A stretch of 64,000 bases of DNA from Symmetrospora coprosmae (lineage: Eukaryota > Basidiomycota > Cystobasidiomycetes > Symmetrosporaceae): positions 186,001 to 250,000 of the forward strand of contig VUYT01000025.1 in the NCBI GenBank assembly GCA_008802785.1, read 5' to 3'. The position numbers and the translations under genes were made by a program. Below are positions 1 through 11,882 of the stretch, piece by piece. Below the pieces are notes generated by a model. The model had not been told where the DNA came from. It saw only the letters and a program-made list of their open reading frames with translations, and searched no databases. Position 1 is the first letter of the stretch. The number at the start of each line of letters is the position of its first letter.

Positions 1-142
1 AGTTGGACTGAGTTGGACTGTGCCGACTTGGCGTCCACGCACTGCAGCACACCCTAGCAGCATATACACTGTGAACGGTATTGAAGGACGACGCGGGAAC
101 AGACGGACGCAGATGCAGGGTGGTATTACAAGTTCGCGCCGC

Positions 143-3100
143 TCATGCAATGGGCCCGTCGGTCTGTGGTACAGTGTTGGCAAGTCTGACGAGCAGCGCA
201 AGGAGCGCATTTGTTTCGCTGAACGCATGGAACTGGACCTTGTCGGCCATCTGCCGTTGGTTCTTGTGGCTGGGCAGATGAACGTTGCGGTATCGGAGGC
301 AGCGAGTCAGCGGGATCTGGACATGGAGCGAGGGCGTCTTCACTGGTCAACAGGCCACGCACAAGTGGATCTCGATCCTCGAGAGCGAGTCCTCTTCGCT
401 CGCCATGCTGACCATCTGCCAGTCCTCGCCCCGCTCTCTGGCTTCTGCCGTGGCCCGCGCAATCTTCGCAGCTGCCGCCGTGTACCGTGTCTTCTGCCCC
501 GCAAACACCGTAATAGCAGTCATGAGCCTGTTCTGCGTCTGGAGTCCCCGTCCGAGGCAGCAAAGTGAGATAACAACCCGCTGTGTCAGCTACCATCGCG
601 CACGACAGCTTTCTCCGGAAGAACGCACCTTGAGTAGGTCGTCGTTCGTCAGCATGCACTCCTTGAGGCACGAGTCGAGGAAGTCGTGGTGGTATCTGAG
701 GAGGCCGTCGACAGTAGCCACGTTCTCGAGCTTGGCCATGAGGGCCCTCCAATTGCCTTCAAGGACCTCTGCCACTGCGAACGCGTACATCTGCTGCACG
801 AACGCGAGCATGCGCGCACGGAGGGCAAACACGCGGTTCTTCCATTTCTCAAGCACGGGGTGTCCGGATCGCGCCCGCCACGCCGGAGCGCGCGCGTGCT
901 CGGCCCACGTCGCCGTGAGGAGCTGCTCGAGGTGCTTGAGCGAGAGCAGGTGCCGGAAAATGAGCTGGTACCGCAGGATGGCCTTCCGCGACACGACGAG
1001 CGACAGCGGGAACTGAACCGTGTAGTCGAGCGATAGCGCGTCAAACCCTGTCAGGGCACTCGCGCTCTTGTCGTCCTTCTTTCCACCGCTCGCCCGGTCG
1101 AGCTCCCTGATGGACGCGACTGACTCCGCCGGCAGCGAGAGCGCCTTGAGCGAGCCGACAGACTCCATCGGCATGGACAGCGCGTCCCCTTCGTCGCCTG
1201 CCCAATTGCCCAGCGCGCCTTTTGTCTTGACAATGTTCATGAGCCACTCCGAAAGCGTTGAAGTGCTCATGGCAACTTTGACATCCTCCTTGTACGGGTC
1301 TGCCCCGCTCGCCGAGCCAGGGTTGCGGATGGCCACGTCGAGCAATGACTGCAGCTTGGACAGGCTGACATGCCGCGCCTTCTTGGTGAGCTCCGCCTGC
1401 GCCAGATCAAGAAAGTGCGTGAACGAGTCGCCGTGGTCGAGGAAGAAGTGGTGCTTGAGCGAGCGCAATCGGGGAAAGAGCGACTGCTGCGTGACGAGCA
1501 GCTGCAGCAGCGCCGTGTTGGCAGAGAGATACGCCGAGTCGATCTTTGCCGCAAAGTCTGCCGAGTTGATCCTGACGAGCTCCTCCGGATGCGTGCCGCG
1601 CGATCCGGACAGCTGGCTCGCCTGCCTAGCCATGATGGCTCGCAGATCGTCTCCGGTCGCGCTTCCACACTCCCGAATCACATTGAGGTATTTACCGGCC
1701 AGCAGGATCTTGAGCTTCATCCTTTCCAGGAAGCTAGGCACGATAGCTCCCCCGCCTAGGCCGGCGCCCCTCTTTTCCGCACGCGTCCGCGGCGGTGCCT
1801 GATCCAGCCCATCGATGGCCATCGTGCCGAGCAGGCCACGTTGGTCCAGAGGACCTCGCTCGTCGCTTCTCGGCCCTACCGAAGAGGACGACGCCAGGCT
1901 GACGTCCTTAAGCGTATACTTGCGCTCCCAGTACTCGTCCGTGTAGTCCTGCTCCAGGGACGAGCGGTCGACGGATCGGCTCTCTCGGATCATGAACTCG
2001 TCGTGCGGATCCGATAGCTGGCCTGTGCCTATCCATTTGACAAGCGTCTGCGCGTATGGCTGAGATGCCCGCAGGAGGAGGTCCGCGTACAGCGACAACG
2101 CGATTGGATCGCTTGATGATGATATGAGTTAGTGTCTCCACAGCTTCTCTATCGTGCAAGCCGCCGCACTCACCCGGACGTCCGCTGTAAGCGCTCGTCA
2201 ATGACTGCCAGTACTTCTCCCCCCTTGACGGTGCCTCCAGCCGCCCAGCCGCCAGTCTTGCCGCTACTATCTCCTCCATTCATAGCCTTCATGGCTTCCC
2301 GAAGTGCCGCGCCTCCGCCAAAGCGGTCATCGTCGTCGTCGTCCTCGTCCTTCGACGCGTCCGCGTCGTCCAGATCTCCGGACGCTTCCGGGTCCGCAGG
2401 CGTCGCCATGAGGTCCATGGCAAGGGTGTGGCCCAGGAAGAAGCGGTGCAGCATGGGCTGCACGTACACGTAGAAGCGCTGCAGCGAGAATGAGGGCGAC
2501 GAGGCGAACTGCTCCTCGAGCTGTGCAACAAGGACGAGGTAGTCCTGCAGGAGCAGGTCGCGCATCCCGCTGCATAGAGCGTGGTACGTGAGCCCGCAGC
2601 TGAGGTGCTGATGAACCGAGACGAAAGAGTCGATTCCCGCGTAGTACGTCGCCAGAGGGAGGATTCGATAGACTAGATCCTGAAGAGACGGGTCTGTGCA
2701 GCGGTGCAGACGACTGATGCTCAGCAAGTCGATACGGTAAGCATGCTATATGCGGGAGCGCGCACCAATTCGTTCGTCTACCACAAACTGCATTCCATGC
2801 TCTTCTTCGTGGCTCTCCTCCGGCGTGTCAGTGGCACGCACGATGAACTGCCCTTCAATGCCCTGTGGAGATGGGCCGAGCGGAGAGCATGCGTTGAGAC
2901 TGAGATTGAGGAACGAGCGTGCAGCTAGGTGGTCCAGCGACCCACCATAAGAACGCTCAGGAGATCCTCAATGAGCAGCGCCTCTTGGATTTCCAGACTA
3001 GCGGCGCCAAGGTCTTCCGTAGATTTGTAGCCCTCATCTTCCTCTTGATCCTCCTCATACTCGGTATACTGCTTGAGGTCAGCTTCATCGTCTTCGTCAT

Positions 3101-3900
3101 CGTCCACCGGCAGGCCGTTGCCATTCCCCGCTGGCGACGAGCCAGCTATGATCTGGCGCAGGCGCGTGCTTGTCAGTCGCTCCTTTGCGGCTTCTGTAGG
3201 CAGTGGTCGTGCCTTGCGAGGTGATGAAGCAGCTCCATCTGACCGTGTCGTCCGGGCCGTTGTTGTCGTTGCCACGCGCGAGTTCAGCGGTGCGTCCATG
3301 AACGAGGCTTCGGCGATGAACGAGGCTTCGGGGATGGCGGAGGCTGCGTAGACGGTCAGCGTGCTTCATGAGCGCACTGTCATCACACATGGGCACGCGC
3401 TCACCCCTCCCTTTGCCCTTTCCTGCATGATCGCGACTGCTCCTGACGCGTTCGCGTTCGCCTCCGTTGCTCTGGGCCTTGCCATTGCGCAGGCCGAGGA
3501 CGGGTGCGGACGCAGAAGGGCGCATATCATCGTTGGCGCTCCCGCTTCCATTCCCGCTCCCGTGCATCGACAGCCTGCTGCTGCCCCTCTGGACGCTCGC
3601 TATCGTCTCGCTGAGCCTGTCGACCTCCTTGGCCGACAGCCCGAGACTCCGCGTCGAGGTCGACGCTGAGGTCCGCGGCGGTGGTGGTCCTGCTGCGCCG
3701 GCTGCGGCATATGCGCGATAGCTGCCCGTGACGCTCGCGCTCGCAGGCCCCGGTGTGAACGGCGGGCCTGCAGCTCTGCCGTTGCTGCTGCCGTCGCCCC
3801 GAGACGGCCCTTGCTGCTGCTGCTGCTGGATGCGGCTTCCGTATCCTTCGTCGCGCGTCACGCGGGAGGATGGGCGGGACATGGCGATGCGAGCGAGCAA
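143..3900 (-). CDS. GCP2: Gamma-tubulin complex component 2 (Spc97/GCP2)
   Basis: Part of the gamma-tubulin small complex that nucleates microtubules at the spindle pole body. Seven exons fit in phase: 3900-3405, 3343-2946, 2862-2766, 2693-2174, 2111-629, 538-413 and 316-143, giving about 1,097 aa. The first 250 residues are disordered (Gln run, Ser/Gly-rich). The GCP signature then begins across the exon 2/3 junction (EALLIEDLLSVLM then GIEGQF), followed by DPSLQDLVYRILPLATYY, LCSGMRDLLLQDYLVLVAQ, and SLYADLLLRASQPYAQTLVKW with SDPHDEFMI. The C-terminal gamma-tubulin-binding half follows. The order and motifs are those of GCP2 rather than GCP3. Two ATGs lie at the start (3900 and 3882); either could be used. 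The last two introns are inferred from phase only, so the C-terminus (ends TDGPIA) is less certain. Confidence 0.9.
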
Positions 3901-4145
3901 CCGCGTGTGTGTATGCGTATGTGTAGCCGCAGCAGACCGTGTGCTGCTTCTTGCTCGGCTGCAGCGATGCGTTCGCTCTCTATCGCAATGTAAACACGCG
4001 CTCGGATGGGCAGGAGAGAGAAAGAGGTGTCATTTGCCAGACGCAACTAGAAGTACACCGAGAACTCATGCAGACTGCTGCAATGGTGAGTAGGATACGA
4101 CGAACGATGCGAGGTATATAGCTATGCTTTGCCATCTGCGGCGCA

Positions 4146-4903
4146 TCACTTTGTGCGCGCGGGTTGCTGCTGCTTTGCTGCTTCCCGGTCGCGCGTCGAA
4201 AGCTTTAGCTGGAGGAACTCGACGACGACCTGCCGGTTCTCGTTCTTCTTCACTATCGTAGGCTCGAGTGCGTCCAGGCTTCGCCTCAGCTCGAGCATCT
4301 TTGTGTTGTAGAACACTTTGGCGTCTTTGGTCGTCTGCAGGCGTTGACGCCGACACACGTGCAGAGGACGTCAGACGTGCACGCAGAGAGGCCAGAGCAG
4401 CAGCAGCAGCAGGGCAGTGCCTACCGCTGCACACTGAGATGACCCACCTTCTCAACGTAGTACCGCGCGCCAACGTCGACCAGCACATTGTCTGGATCCG
4501 CGAGGCGTCCAGGCACATAAAGCGAGCTCGTCAACGGGACGAGGAGCGGTTTGGCTGCTCCGAGCGGAGGGACATGAGTCAGATGTGCGCGCAGCGGCAT
4601 GACGAGCCAGGCCAGAAGACCACACACAGGCCTTTGCCGGGCTGATCGAGTCGAGGCTCGTCTTCGCCTCGCTGAACTTGGCCTGTGCCTGCTTGAGCGC
4701 CCCGAAGGACTGCGTCAGGTGTTGGATCTCCTGCGGTGAGGGGGTTCATCAGAGGGGGATGCGACCGAGAGCAATGTATCGCCGGCTTCCAGACGCACCT
4801 CGTCCAGCTGCTGCTTGATCTGCGAGAGCTGCTCAATGCTGAGCTCCTCGAGCGGGATCTGCTGCTGCTGCTGCGACGCCTGCTGAGCCGCGGCCGCCGA
4901 CAT
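4146..4903 (-). CDS. PFD5: Prefoldin subunit 5 (alpha-type)
   Basis: Subunit of the hexameric prefoldin chaperone that passes unfolded actin and tubulin to CCT in the cytosol. Four exons, 4903-4799, 4730-4628, 4557-4448 and 4334-4146, join in phase to 168 aa, a normal length for the family. The protein begins MSAAAAQQ with a Gln run, then a coiled coil ([15 protein letters not shown]). The diagnostic beta-hairpin stretch is [15 protein letters not shown] followed by [13 protein letters not shown], then the second coiled coil ([20 protein letters not shown]). It sits next to GCP2 on the same strand, a functionally tidy neighbour since both serve tubulin, but no co-regulation is visible. Confidence 0.95.
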
Positions 4904-5742
4904 TGCTTCTCTGCGGGGGTTTCCTGATCCGATACGGGTGCGTTGGTGCTCCTCTACTGCTTGGCCTTATTGCTCTGCGTGCAATTGTTGGCCTCAATGC
5001 GAGAGAGGGAGGGATGAAGGGAGGTAGCAGCCGAACTGCGCGGAGGTCGACACATCTCCCTCGAGACGGAGAAGCGGCTTTCCTCTCCTCGGACCCGATA
5101 AAATAGACATGGAAACCTGAAACTGTGCATCCGAGCACTTGAGACTGATGCTGACAGAGCGGAATCGCCCCTGACTCGCTTGGCTGGAGCAACGAAGCGT
5201 CTGAACAGGCTATAATACGCAGCACTTTGATCCGGCTGCTGATCCTTCCGACTAACAAGGCCGAACTGCTTCTCGCAACGTAGGACGGACAAGTCTCGAG
5301 CCCTGTGGACCTCTCATCAGAATCTCTGACGGCAGCACTCGATGCGCCCAGAGGTCAGCCCGCTGGGCAGCCGATTCCACAAAGGGTGATGGACGCCTTT
5401 GTGCCCGCGGCCGTCCAGCCAGATGGCGCAAAGCGCCCGCGCAGCACGTTGGCACGAGCTCTGAGCGACGCCAATGCAAGCAGCATATCAGCGCACTCGT
5501 AAGGACTGGACATACTGTGCAAGGGACGGCTGGCTCGCCCTCTCCACCATCCACACTTCACCACGCCGGCAACTGCCTGCACAGAGCCAGAGGCACATCC
5601 AGCCAAGCTGGTCTTGGTGGCTGTGTCGCCACTATCACCTTAACTTCACGGCGCTAGACCTAACGACGGGCTCGGGAAATAACCTGTTCGGCCGTCCTGA
5701 AGTGCAAAGGAGAAACGCACAGGCTCAAACTGCAACCCGCGC
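4904..5742. other. Intergenic, divergent upstream region
   Basis: Non-coding stretch between the prefoldin 5 start on the minus strand and the membrane-protein start on the plus strand. It presumably holds both promoters. I saw no convincing gene, RNA or repeat in it. Confidence 0.5.
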
Positions 5743-7514
5743 ATGGCGCCGGGAAGGAAGGGCGGGTCGCGGAGCGGGTCACGTAACACGTCGCGCCGCG
5801 GGGGGCGGGCGCGTGACAAGTACGCGGCGGATGATGATGATGATGTGGAGTCAGAAACGACGGCCAGTAATCTTCCATCGTACTCTTTCGGAGGGCGATT
5901 CCTCCTTGATCCGAGATCCGAAGGATGGGTGCCCTTCGAGGGCAAGGGCATGTCATGTAAGTTTCAAGGCCTCCCCGAGGCCCCTGCCGCAGTGCCCTCC
6001 ATCCGCGAGCAACAGGAGGCGCCCGCTAGTGATCTGTCGTGTGCTAACTAAGTTGCCCTCGAACTCGGACTCTTCAGCGGAGATCACTGCCTATGGATTC
6101 TACCTTATCGGTTGGGTGGCGCTTTGGGCGTGCTCAGTGGGGACCGTCGCCACGGCGAAAGAATACCGCGAGGCGTACGTCAAGACGCCAAAGACCGACA
6201 TCTCGACCTCGCAAAAGCAGATGATGGAGACGGCGGACTTTCTGTGGATAGGTGAGCCACCTGTCAGTCCTCTGGACCGGGCGAGCGAGCTTTCCGGGTT
6301 GCTGAACAGTGCGCCGTGTCGACAGGCCAGCTCATCCTTGGTGTCGTCATCGGTGGCGTGAGTACCGAAAGAGGCCTGGAGAGTATGTTCGAACGCGGGC
6401 AAAGCGTGGGCCACTGACGTGCCGGTCGCTGCGCAATCGCACCATCGCTGCTTTGCAGGCCTACATTGTCGGAACGCTGGTAGCGACCTATAGAAGAGTG
6501 ACGGCAGACACCAGCAGCTGGCAGATTCATGAAGTCGACTATGCGCCAAACAGGCGTGGCATTCTCCAGAACAAGCGAGACAACTTGAGAGAGGAGGCAT
6601 TCAAGTCACTGGCCAAGAAAGGCTCCATCTTCTACATTGAATTCTTCTACGTGCAGCTCATGTTCTGGACATTCGTCGGAAGCGGCTCGTGGGTCGCAGC
6701 GGTGAGTTGGGACCGTGGTGCCTTGCATCACGGGCGCCAGAGCTAAGATCCGCTCGCTCTCGTATTATACAGAACGGATGGCGCAAAAAGTCAAACAAGA
6801 ACGGGCGCGGCGAGTGGTACGCCATGAAGTGCACCAAGGACACCTTGGAGTTCTGCGACCAGATTAGCAAGATGGGTGAGCTGGAGCCGGGCATGCTGAG
6901 CTAGAGCCGGTCTGACTACCTCCATTGCCATCCTCAGGCTACGTCTGCATAGCGGGAATGGTCGCGTCTGGTTTCGTGGTGGCTGTGAGTGACTACCTCT
7001 CTGTTCTGAGCTGCATGGCGGCCAGCCGCCTGCAACTTGAGAGCTGGGATGCCAGACCCGTCGAGGTGGGCTAGAGCTGATAATTCGCCCTTCTGGTTGA
7101 TTCCAGATGCTCTGGTACATCTGGAACGAGTGGAAGTCGGCGAGGAAGCACTTTGAGTTTGCATACGGTGACATTGGCGAAGGCGGCGATTCGCCGGCAC
7201 CCCAAGTTGAGGAACTTGATGATCCGCAAGACGGTACGCAAGGCGTAAGGCGCGGGGCACGGAGACCTCCGCCTCGTCGTCCACCTCCAGCAGCGCGTCG
7301 GGGCGGCCGTCAGCCCATGGGTCGAGGAGGCGGTGGTGGAGGCAGAAGTGGAGGCGGAGGGCGCGCTGCATTGCCTGATTACAGAAGTCGATCTCGGTCG
7401 CCCTACGACGACGGGGATTCAGACGATGATGTTCCTCCGAGAGGCCGTTCACAATCTCGGTCGCGTGGCCGGCCGCGGCGAGACAACCGCTACGGCGACG
7501 ACGAGTACTACTAG
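5743..7514 (+). CDS. Unknown four-helix membrane protein with Gly/Arg- and Arg/Ser-rich tail
   Basis: Not recognised. Seven exons (5743-5956, 6078-6251, 6326-6357, 6459-6701, 6773-6875, 6938-6984, 7107-7514) join in phase to 406 aa. The N-terminus is basic then acidic (RSGSRNTSRRG, DDDDDVE). Four hydrophobic segments follow: FYLIGWVALWACSVGTV, LILGVVIGG-AYIVGTLV, IEFFYVQLMFWTFVGSG and CIAGMVASGFVVAMLWYIW. The cytosolic-looking tail is Pro/Arg, then Gly-rich, then an SR-rich segment (RSRSRSPYDD, RGRSQSRSRGR) ending DDEYY. The four-helix plan recalls small fungal membrane proteins, but no family motif lets me name it. The 32-nt third exon splits the second helix. The RS tail is unusual for a membrane protein and could be a phosphorylated docking region (inference). 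Confidence 0.8.
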
Positions 7515-8075
7515 CGGATTGGCTGGTATGCCTTCTCCTGTATGGCTAGCGCACTTCCTCCCGCTCTCAGCGGCCTTGCCGACCGTAATCTGTCGTGGGT
7601 GGAGACTTGGGCCATGGCCCTGTATGGCGCTCCGTCGAACACCTCGAGGCATTCGCAGTCATTAACGGAGCAGCTGAGGTACCAGCAGGCGTGGCATCCA
7701 GTCAGAAACCCGGCTGAACGGTGCCTGGCGGCGGACCGCTCGCCGTGAGCGGACCAGTACGAAGTAACTCGTAAGGCAGGCCACATCTCCACGGGACAGG
7801 TGAAGAGGGGCACGCGCACTCTCCTAAGATAGTCTTAGTCGTACGCGGATCGTGTGCAGCACCCGCGCAGTCCACGTCCAGTGTTGATGGTAATAGGCTG
7901 GACCTTGTGGGGCAGATATAGGATCTCTCCGGGCTCAGTGCCATTTCGGCTTTGACCAACTGAGGCTTCTGCGCGTACCGACCTAGCGCTTACCTGCATG
8001 ACTAAGTGAGCGGTGTCGAAGCAAGACTGCAGAACGGTCGCCAGTCCGTGTCGTCGTTTCGGAGAGACCCGTTCA
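7515..8075. other. Intergenic, likely promoter of the HAD phosphatase gene
   Basis: About 560 bp between two plus-strand genes. No coding signal or repeat seen. Confidence 0.45.
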
Positions 8076-9367
8076 ATGACCCTCCGTATACCCCTCACGC
8101 GCAGAGTCAAAGCCCTCCTCGTCGACTTGTCCGGTCAGCACTGGGCCTAACCCAGAAGCTCGATTCCGCCTTCACCGACGGCCGGCAGCTCCTGACCCTT
8201 CTGATCTTGTCTGCAAACAGGAACGCTGCATGTCGGAGATGAGGCAACCCCGGGTGCTCTCGAAGCGTTGAGGAGGCTGCGAGCGGCGGGTATCCCCGTA
8301 CGGTTCTGCAGTAATACCACAAAGGTGCTGATGATGCACGAAAGCTGGCTGCTCTGTCAAAGGCTCACGATCCAACATCCTTGCTCCTCCTTCGGCTACT
8401 TTCTTACAGGATGGCTCAGAAGCGCTGCAAGATCGCCTGAAGCGGATTGGCTTTGACATCGCCAAGGATGAGGTACTGATGCCTGGCTTCTTCCGCGAGC
8501 TCTGGCAGCCCGGGCGGATACGTCTCATGCCGATTCGTCATTCCGTTCCAGATCTTCACGAGTCTGTCCGCCGTCAAGCTCCTTGTTCAGCAGCGGAAAC
8601 TCCGGTCAGGCCTGCCCAAGCCTCACGGCCCGTTGTCTCAGCTCCACCACACTGAATCGCTTTGGTAGCCCACTGCTCTTGCTGTCAGATTCTGCCCTCG
8701 AGGACTTCGCAGACACGCCATCGAATGACCCGAATGCAGTGATAGTGGGGCTCGCACCGGACAAGCTCGACTACGGCAATCTCAACGCTGCATTTCGACT
8801 ACTGACGAGAGAGAACGTATCTGAGAAGGATGCCAAGCCTGCCTTGGTAGCCACGCATCGCGCGCTGTACTTCCGTGATGCAGACCAGGGGCTGAGCCTG
8901 GGTCCAGGTATGCACAGTACATACCTGCATACGGACTCTCTGGGTGATCTGACTTATCGCAGTGCTGGTCATGTACAGGCGGCTTCATTACAGCTCTCGA
9001 GCAGGCATGCGACATAAAGGCTGAGGTGGTCGGCAAGCCGACGAGGTCTTTCTTCGAAATCTGTCTCCGCTCTATGGAGGAGCAGGGCATACACGAATCC
9101 GACTGGCCAGATGTAGCAATGGTGCGTGTCTCAGATACTGTAGCAGTGGCTGTTCCCGTAGCTCGGCCAATGAACACTGCTTTCTCTCAACAGATTGGCG
9201 ACGACTATCGCAATGATCTCGGCGAAGGCGTGCAGGAACTGCATCTGAGACGCTTCCTGGTGAGAACGGGCAAGTACCGCGAAGGGGACGAAGCGCGGCT
9301 AGAAGCGGGATTCGCCGGCTGCTTCGACAGCTTTGCGGATGTCGTCGATGCCATCCTCGGACGATGA
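8076..9367 (+). CDS. HAD-family phosphatase, LHPP/HDHD2 type
   Basis: A class C2-capped haloacid dehalogenase phosphatase, like animal LHPP (phospholysine/phosphohistidine inorganic pyrophosphatase) and HDHD2. Seven exons (8076-8133, 8221-8324, 8410-8472, 8552-8604, 8669-8907, 8979-9121, 9194-9367) join in phase to 277 aa, a typical length. Motif I reads [18 protein letters not shown]: the nucleophile Asp is present, but the second acidic position (usual DxDG or DLSG) is Ser, as in LHPP/HDHD2. Motif II is FCSNTTK. The cap region has [15 protein letters not shown]. Then come [13 protein letters not shown], the motif III lysine in [11 protein letters not shown], and motif [14 protein letters not shown]. 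The motifs fix the exon joins. The substrate cannot be read from sequence. Confidence 0.93.
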
Positions 9368-9584
9368 CGGTAAATCACCTGCGGAGTGACGCTATGCGAT
9401 ACAACATGGCCTGCTCGAAGGAGTAACTAGCGCCGCCTGCCAGCCCGCTCTCTGTTCATAGCGGCTATCTGCGCTTCGCTCTTTTTCAACCGGCGCGGAT
9501 TCCGGTCCTTTTCGCTCTCGAGGGCGTCCTGTGGTTGTCACGACAGCATAATTAGCCAGTGCGCACACTGTAACAGACGAGCTG

Positions 9585-11781
9585 TCAGGAAGAATGACGC
9601 ACGATATCCTCCGGGGTGAGAATCTCGACATGCGGGCCAAACATCTTGGCTTCGTTCCAATCCCGCCAGACGGACTCGAGCTTCCTCGGTCCGCCCAGCC
9701 CGCGCTCCCGCAGTGTGGCGTTGGCTCCCTCTGCCGTGCTCCTGCCGAGGAGGCCGAGCTCGAGGACGTCTTTCTTGAGCCGGAGCAGCTCCTCGTGGAC
9801 CGCGTTCGAGACGAGCATGACGGCCTCTCCGCCCAGCCCGAGGTCGGCGCACATCTGCTTGGCAAAGTCCTCAGGAGTGAGCGAGGACGTCAGGTCCCAC
9901 TCTACGCGGTCGACGAGATGCAGCGTCCCAATCTGGACGTCAATGTTCAGGATGGCGCGAATGTCGGCCTCGTGCGCGTCGGCCTCCTGTTCGGGAGTCA
10001 GGAGGCTGACCTCTGCGACGCCCGTGAACTCGTCAAGCTGCGCGCGGATCTGCTGCGAGATGGCGCTGCTGTACGTCTCGCTCTCAATCTGCGCGTCGTA
10101 GCAGAAGATGCGCGCAAACACGTCCGGGGTGATGCTGCGCTCGCGCAGGTTCCACGTAAAGGTGTCGCGGATGCGTACAGTGTCCGTGTCGAGGTCGATC
10201 CGGATCGGCACGTACAGCGCCTTGTCCTGTGCGCGCACGCGCAGCTCGTCCTCGCTCACGTACGGGATGATGTGCCGCACCGCCGGCTGGACGAGGATGA
10301 GGTCGCCCGGCGGGTCCTGCCCGAGCCACGACTTGCCGCCCCCGCCCACGTCCTCGGTCCCGTCTCTGTCCCGCTTGCGCTTCTTCTGCGCGGAGGACGA
10401 CGACGCAGCGCTCGGTGCCGGGCTCGCCAGCGCAGCGATTGACACGCCCGAGCGCTTCAGGGCGCGGTTGGCGCGCGAAGCCTTCTGCTCCTCCTCGCGC
10501 GCGTCGTCCTCGTCGCTGCCTTCCGATGAGCCCTCTTCGGACGAGGACGGTGCCTCGGGAATGTCGGTCCGCTCCGAGTAGTCGACTTTCGCCCTGGCCC
10601 GCCGCCCCGAAGCGGTCACCGTCGCTGCGCCGATATCCTCCGAGATTTCGCGCTTCTTGTACTTTGTGGGCTTGGACGCGGACGGCCCTTCGCGCAGGTT
10701 GGCAGAAGCGAGCGAGGCCGACACGACGTTCCCGTTGGACGTGATGGGCTGCATCAGGCTCGTCAGGCCGAGCTTGAGGCGGGAAGGGTAGGTCGTCATG
10801 TATCCAAAGCCGGTCGAGACTGGGTAGAACGGCGGGAGCGGGTCCTTTGTCTGCGAGACTGGGGTGGGCGCGGGCACCTTGGGTGCGCGCAGTGCTGATG
10901 CTGAAGGGTTCAGCGAGGAGCCGGTACGGAGAGGCTGGGATGGGATACCGGTCCGCGGTGGGCCGTTGATGGTGGGCGTTCCACCAGGCCCCTGCTGCGT
11001 GGCGAGATACGGCGTGGACACTGCAGGCTCTGGTTTAGGGATCTGCTTGTGGTGAGAGCGCTTCGGCTGCTGCTCGGGTTGCTGACCATGGGCCTGCTGG
11101 ACGCGCTGGTGAGGCGCCTGCGGGTAGGGTTTCTGGGAGGATGGCTGCTGCTGCTGCTGCTGGGCTTGGGCGGGTCCTCCAGTAGCGGCCGGCGTCGATG
11201 CAGAGGCGCCTTTGAGTCGCTTCTTTGCGGCCTCCTTCTCCTCTGGTTTCGCGTCGCGCGCATACGGGATGTAGTTTGGCGCTCCTGCGGCTGGGGTGAC
11301 GGGTGCCGTCTGCTGGCCCGGGTAGCTCTTTGCCGCAGACGTGGGCGCCTCCTGCTGGTGGGGGTACTGCTGCTGCTCTTGGGCATGCTGCTGAGGATGT
11401 GGCTGTGATTGCTGCTGCTGCTGCTGCTTTGAAGCTCGATGGGCCTCCGTCACGAGCTTCTCCAGGGCTGTCCTGAATGCGGGCTCATTCTTGCCGTGGA
11501 CTCTTCGGAGGTTGGTGACGCTATGGAGGATATCGCAGCAGAGGTTAGAGATGCGTCGTCTGTACGCTGTCCGCGCTACCTAGATATGCATGCATGCCCC
11601 CGCCCTCACTTCTCTGGCCACTGCCCGCCCACGGCCACGACCCTGCGACGCCGACGTCGACGAGCAATGGGGCATGGGGTAAAGGTGTCAGTCGGCGAGT
11701 GTTTACAGGCGTAGACGCGCGCACACACACATACCTCGCTATGTATTCCTCGAGTCCTGCAGAATACCTCACTGCGCTCAT
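9585..11781 (-). CDS. SNF5: SNF5/SMARCB1-type chromatin remodelling subunit
   Basis: Core subunit of a SWI/SNF- or RSC-type remodeller in the nucleus. Two exons, 11781-11735 and 11559-9585, join in phase (about 673 aa), with an intron of about 175 bp just after EEYIA. The N-terminal half is Gln/Pro/Ala-rich with a CAG-type Gln run. The SNF5 domain shows both repeats: YVPIRIDLDTDTVRIRDTFTWNL with ITPDVFARIFCYDA, then LNIDVQIGTLHLVDRVEWDL with LTPEDFAKQMCADLGL. A preceding segment FGYMTTYPSRLKLGLTSLM resembles the conserved start of Snf5/Sfh1. I cannot tell Snf5 from Sfh1. The first exon is short and its start ATG (11781) is the least certain part. The start lies about 100 bp from the divergent F-box gene. 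Confidence 0.9.
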
Positions 11782-11882
11782 CTTCTGGAATGTGTTGGCG
11801 TGCTGGAGAGGAGGGATCCCCTCTAAGGACGGATGGACGCACAGCAACGGCTTGTCCTCCTGACCACCAACAGCATATCACA
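11782..11882. promoter_or_regulatory. Compact divergent promoter between SNF5 and an F-box gene
   Basis: Only about 100 bp separate the inferred start codons of the minus-strand SNF5 gene and the plus-strand F-box gene, so both 5' UTRs and core promoters must share or overlap this stretch. No classical TATA element is obvious. If SNF5 has an extra upstream exon the interval would change. Confidence 0.45.

Noticed and set aside
285-1802. Plus-strand open frames opposite GCP2
   Set aside because: Mirror frames of a well-supported gene; Ser/Arg-rich and unrelated to any family.
9594-10442. Plus-strand 282-codon open frame opposite SNF5
   Set aside because: Antisense shadow of the SNF5 domain; composition is Arg/Val/Leu-rich, with no motif or splice structure.
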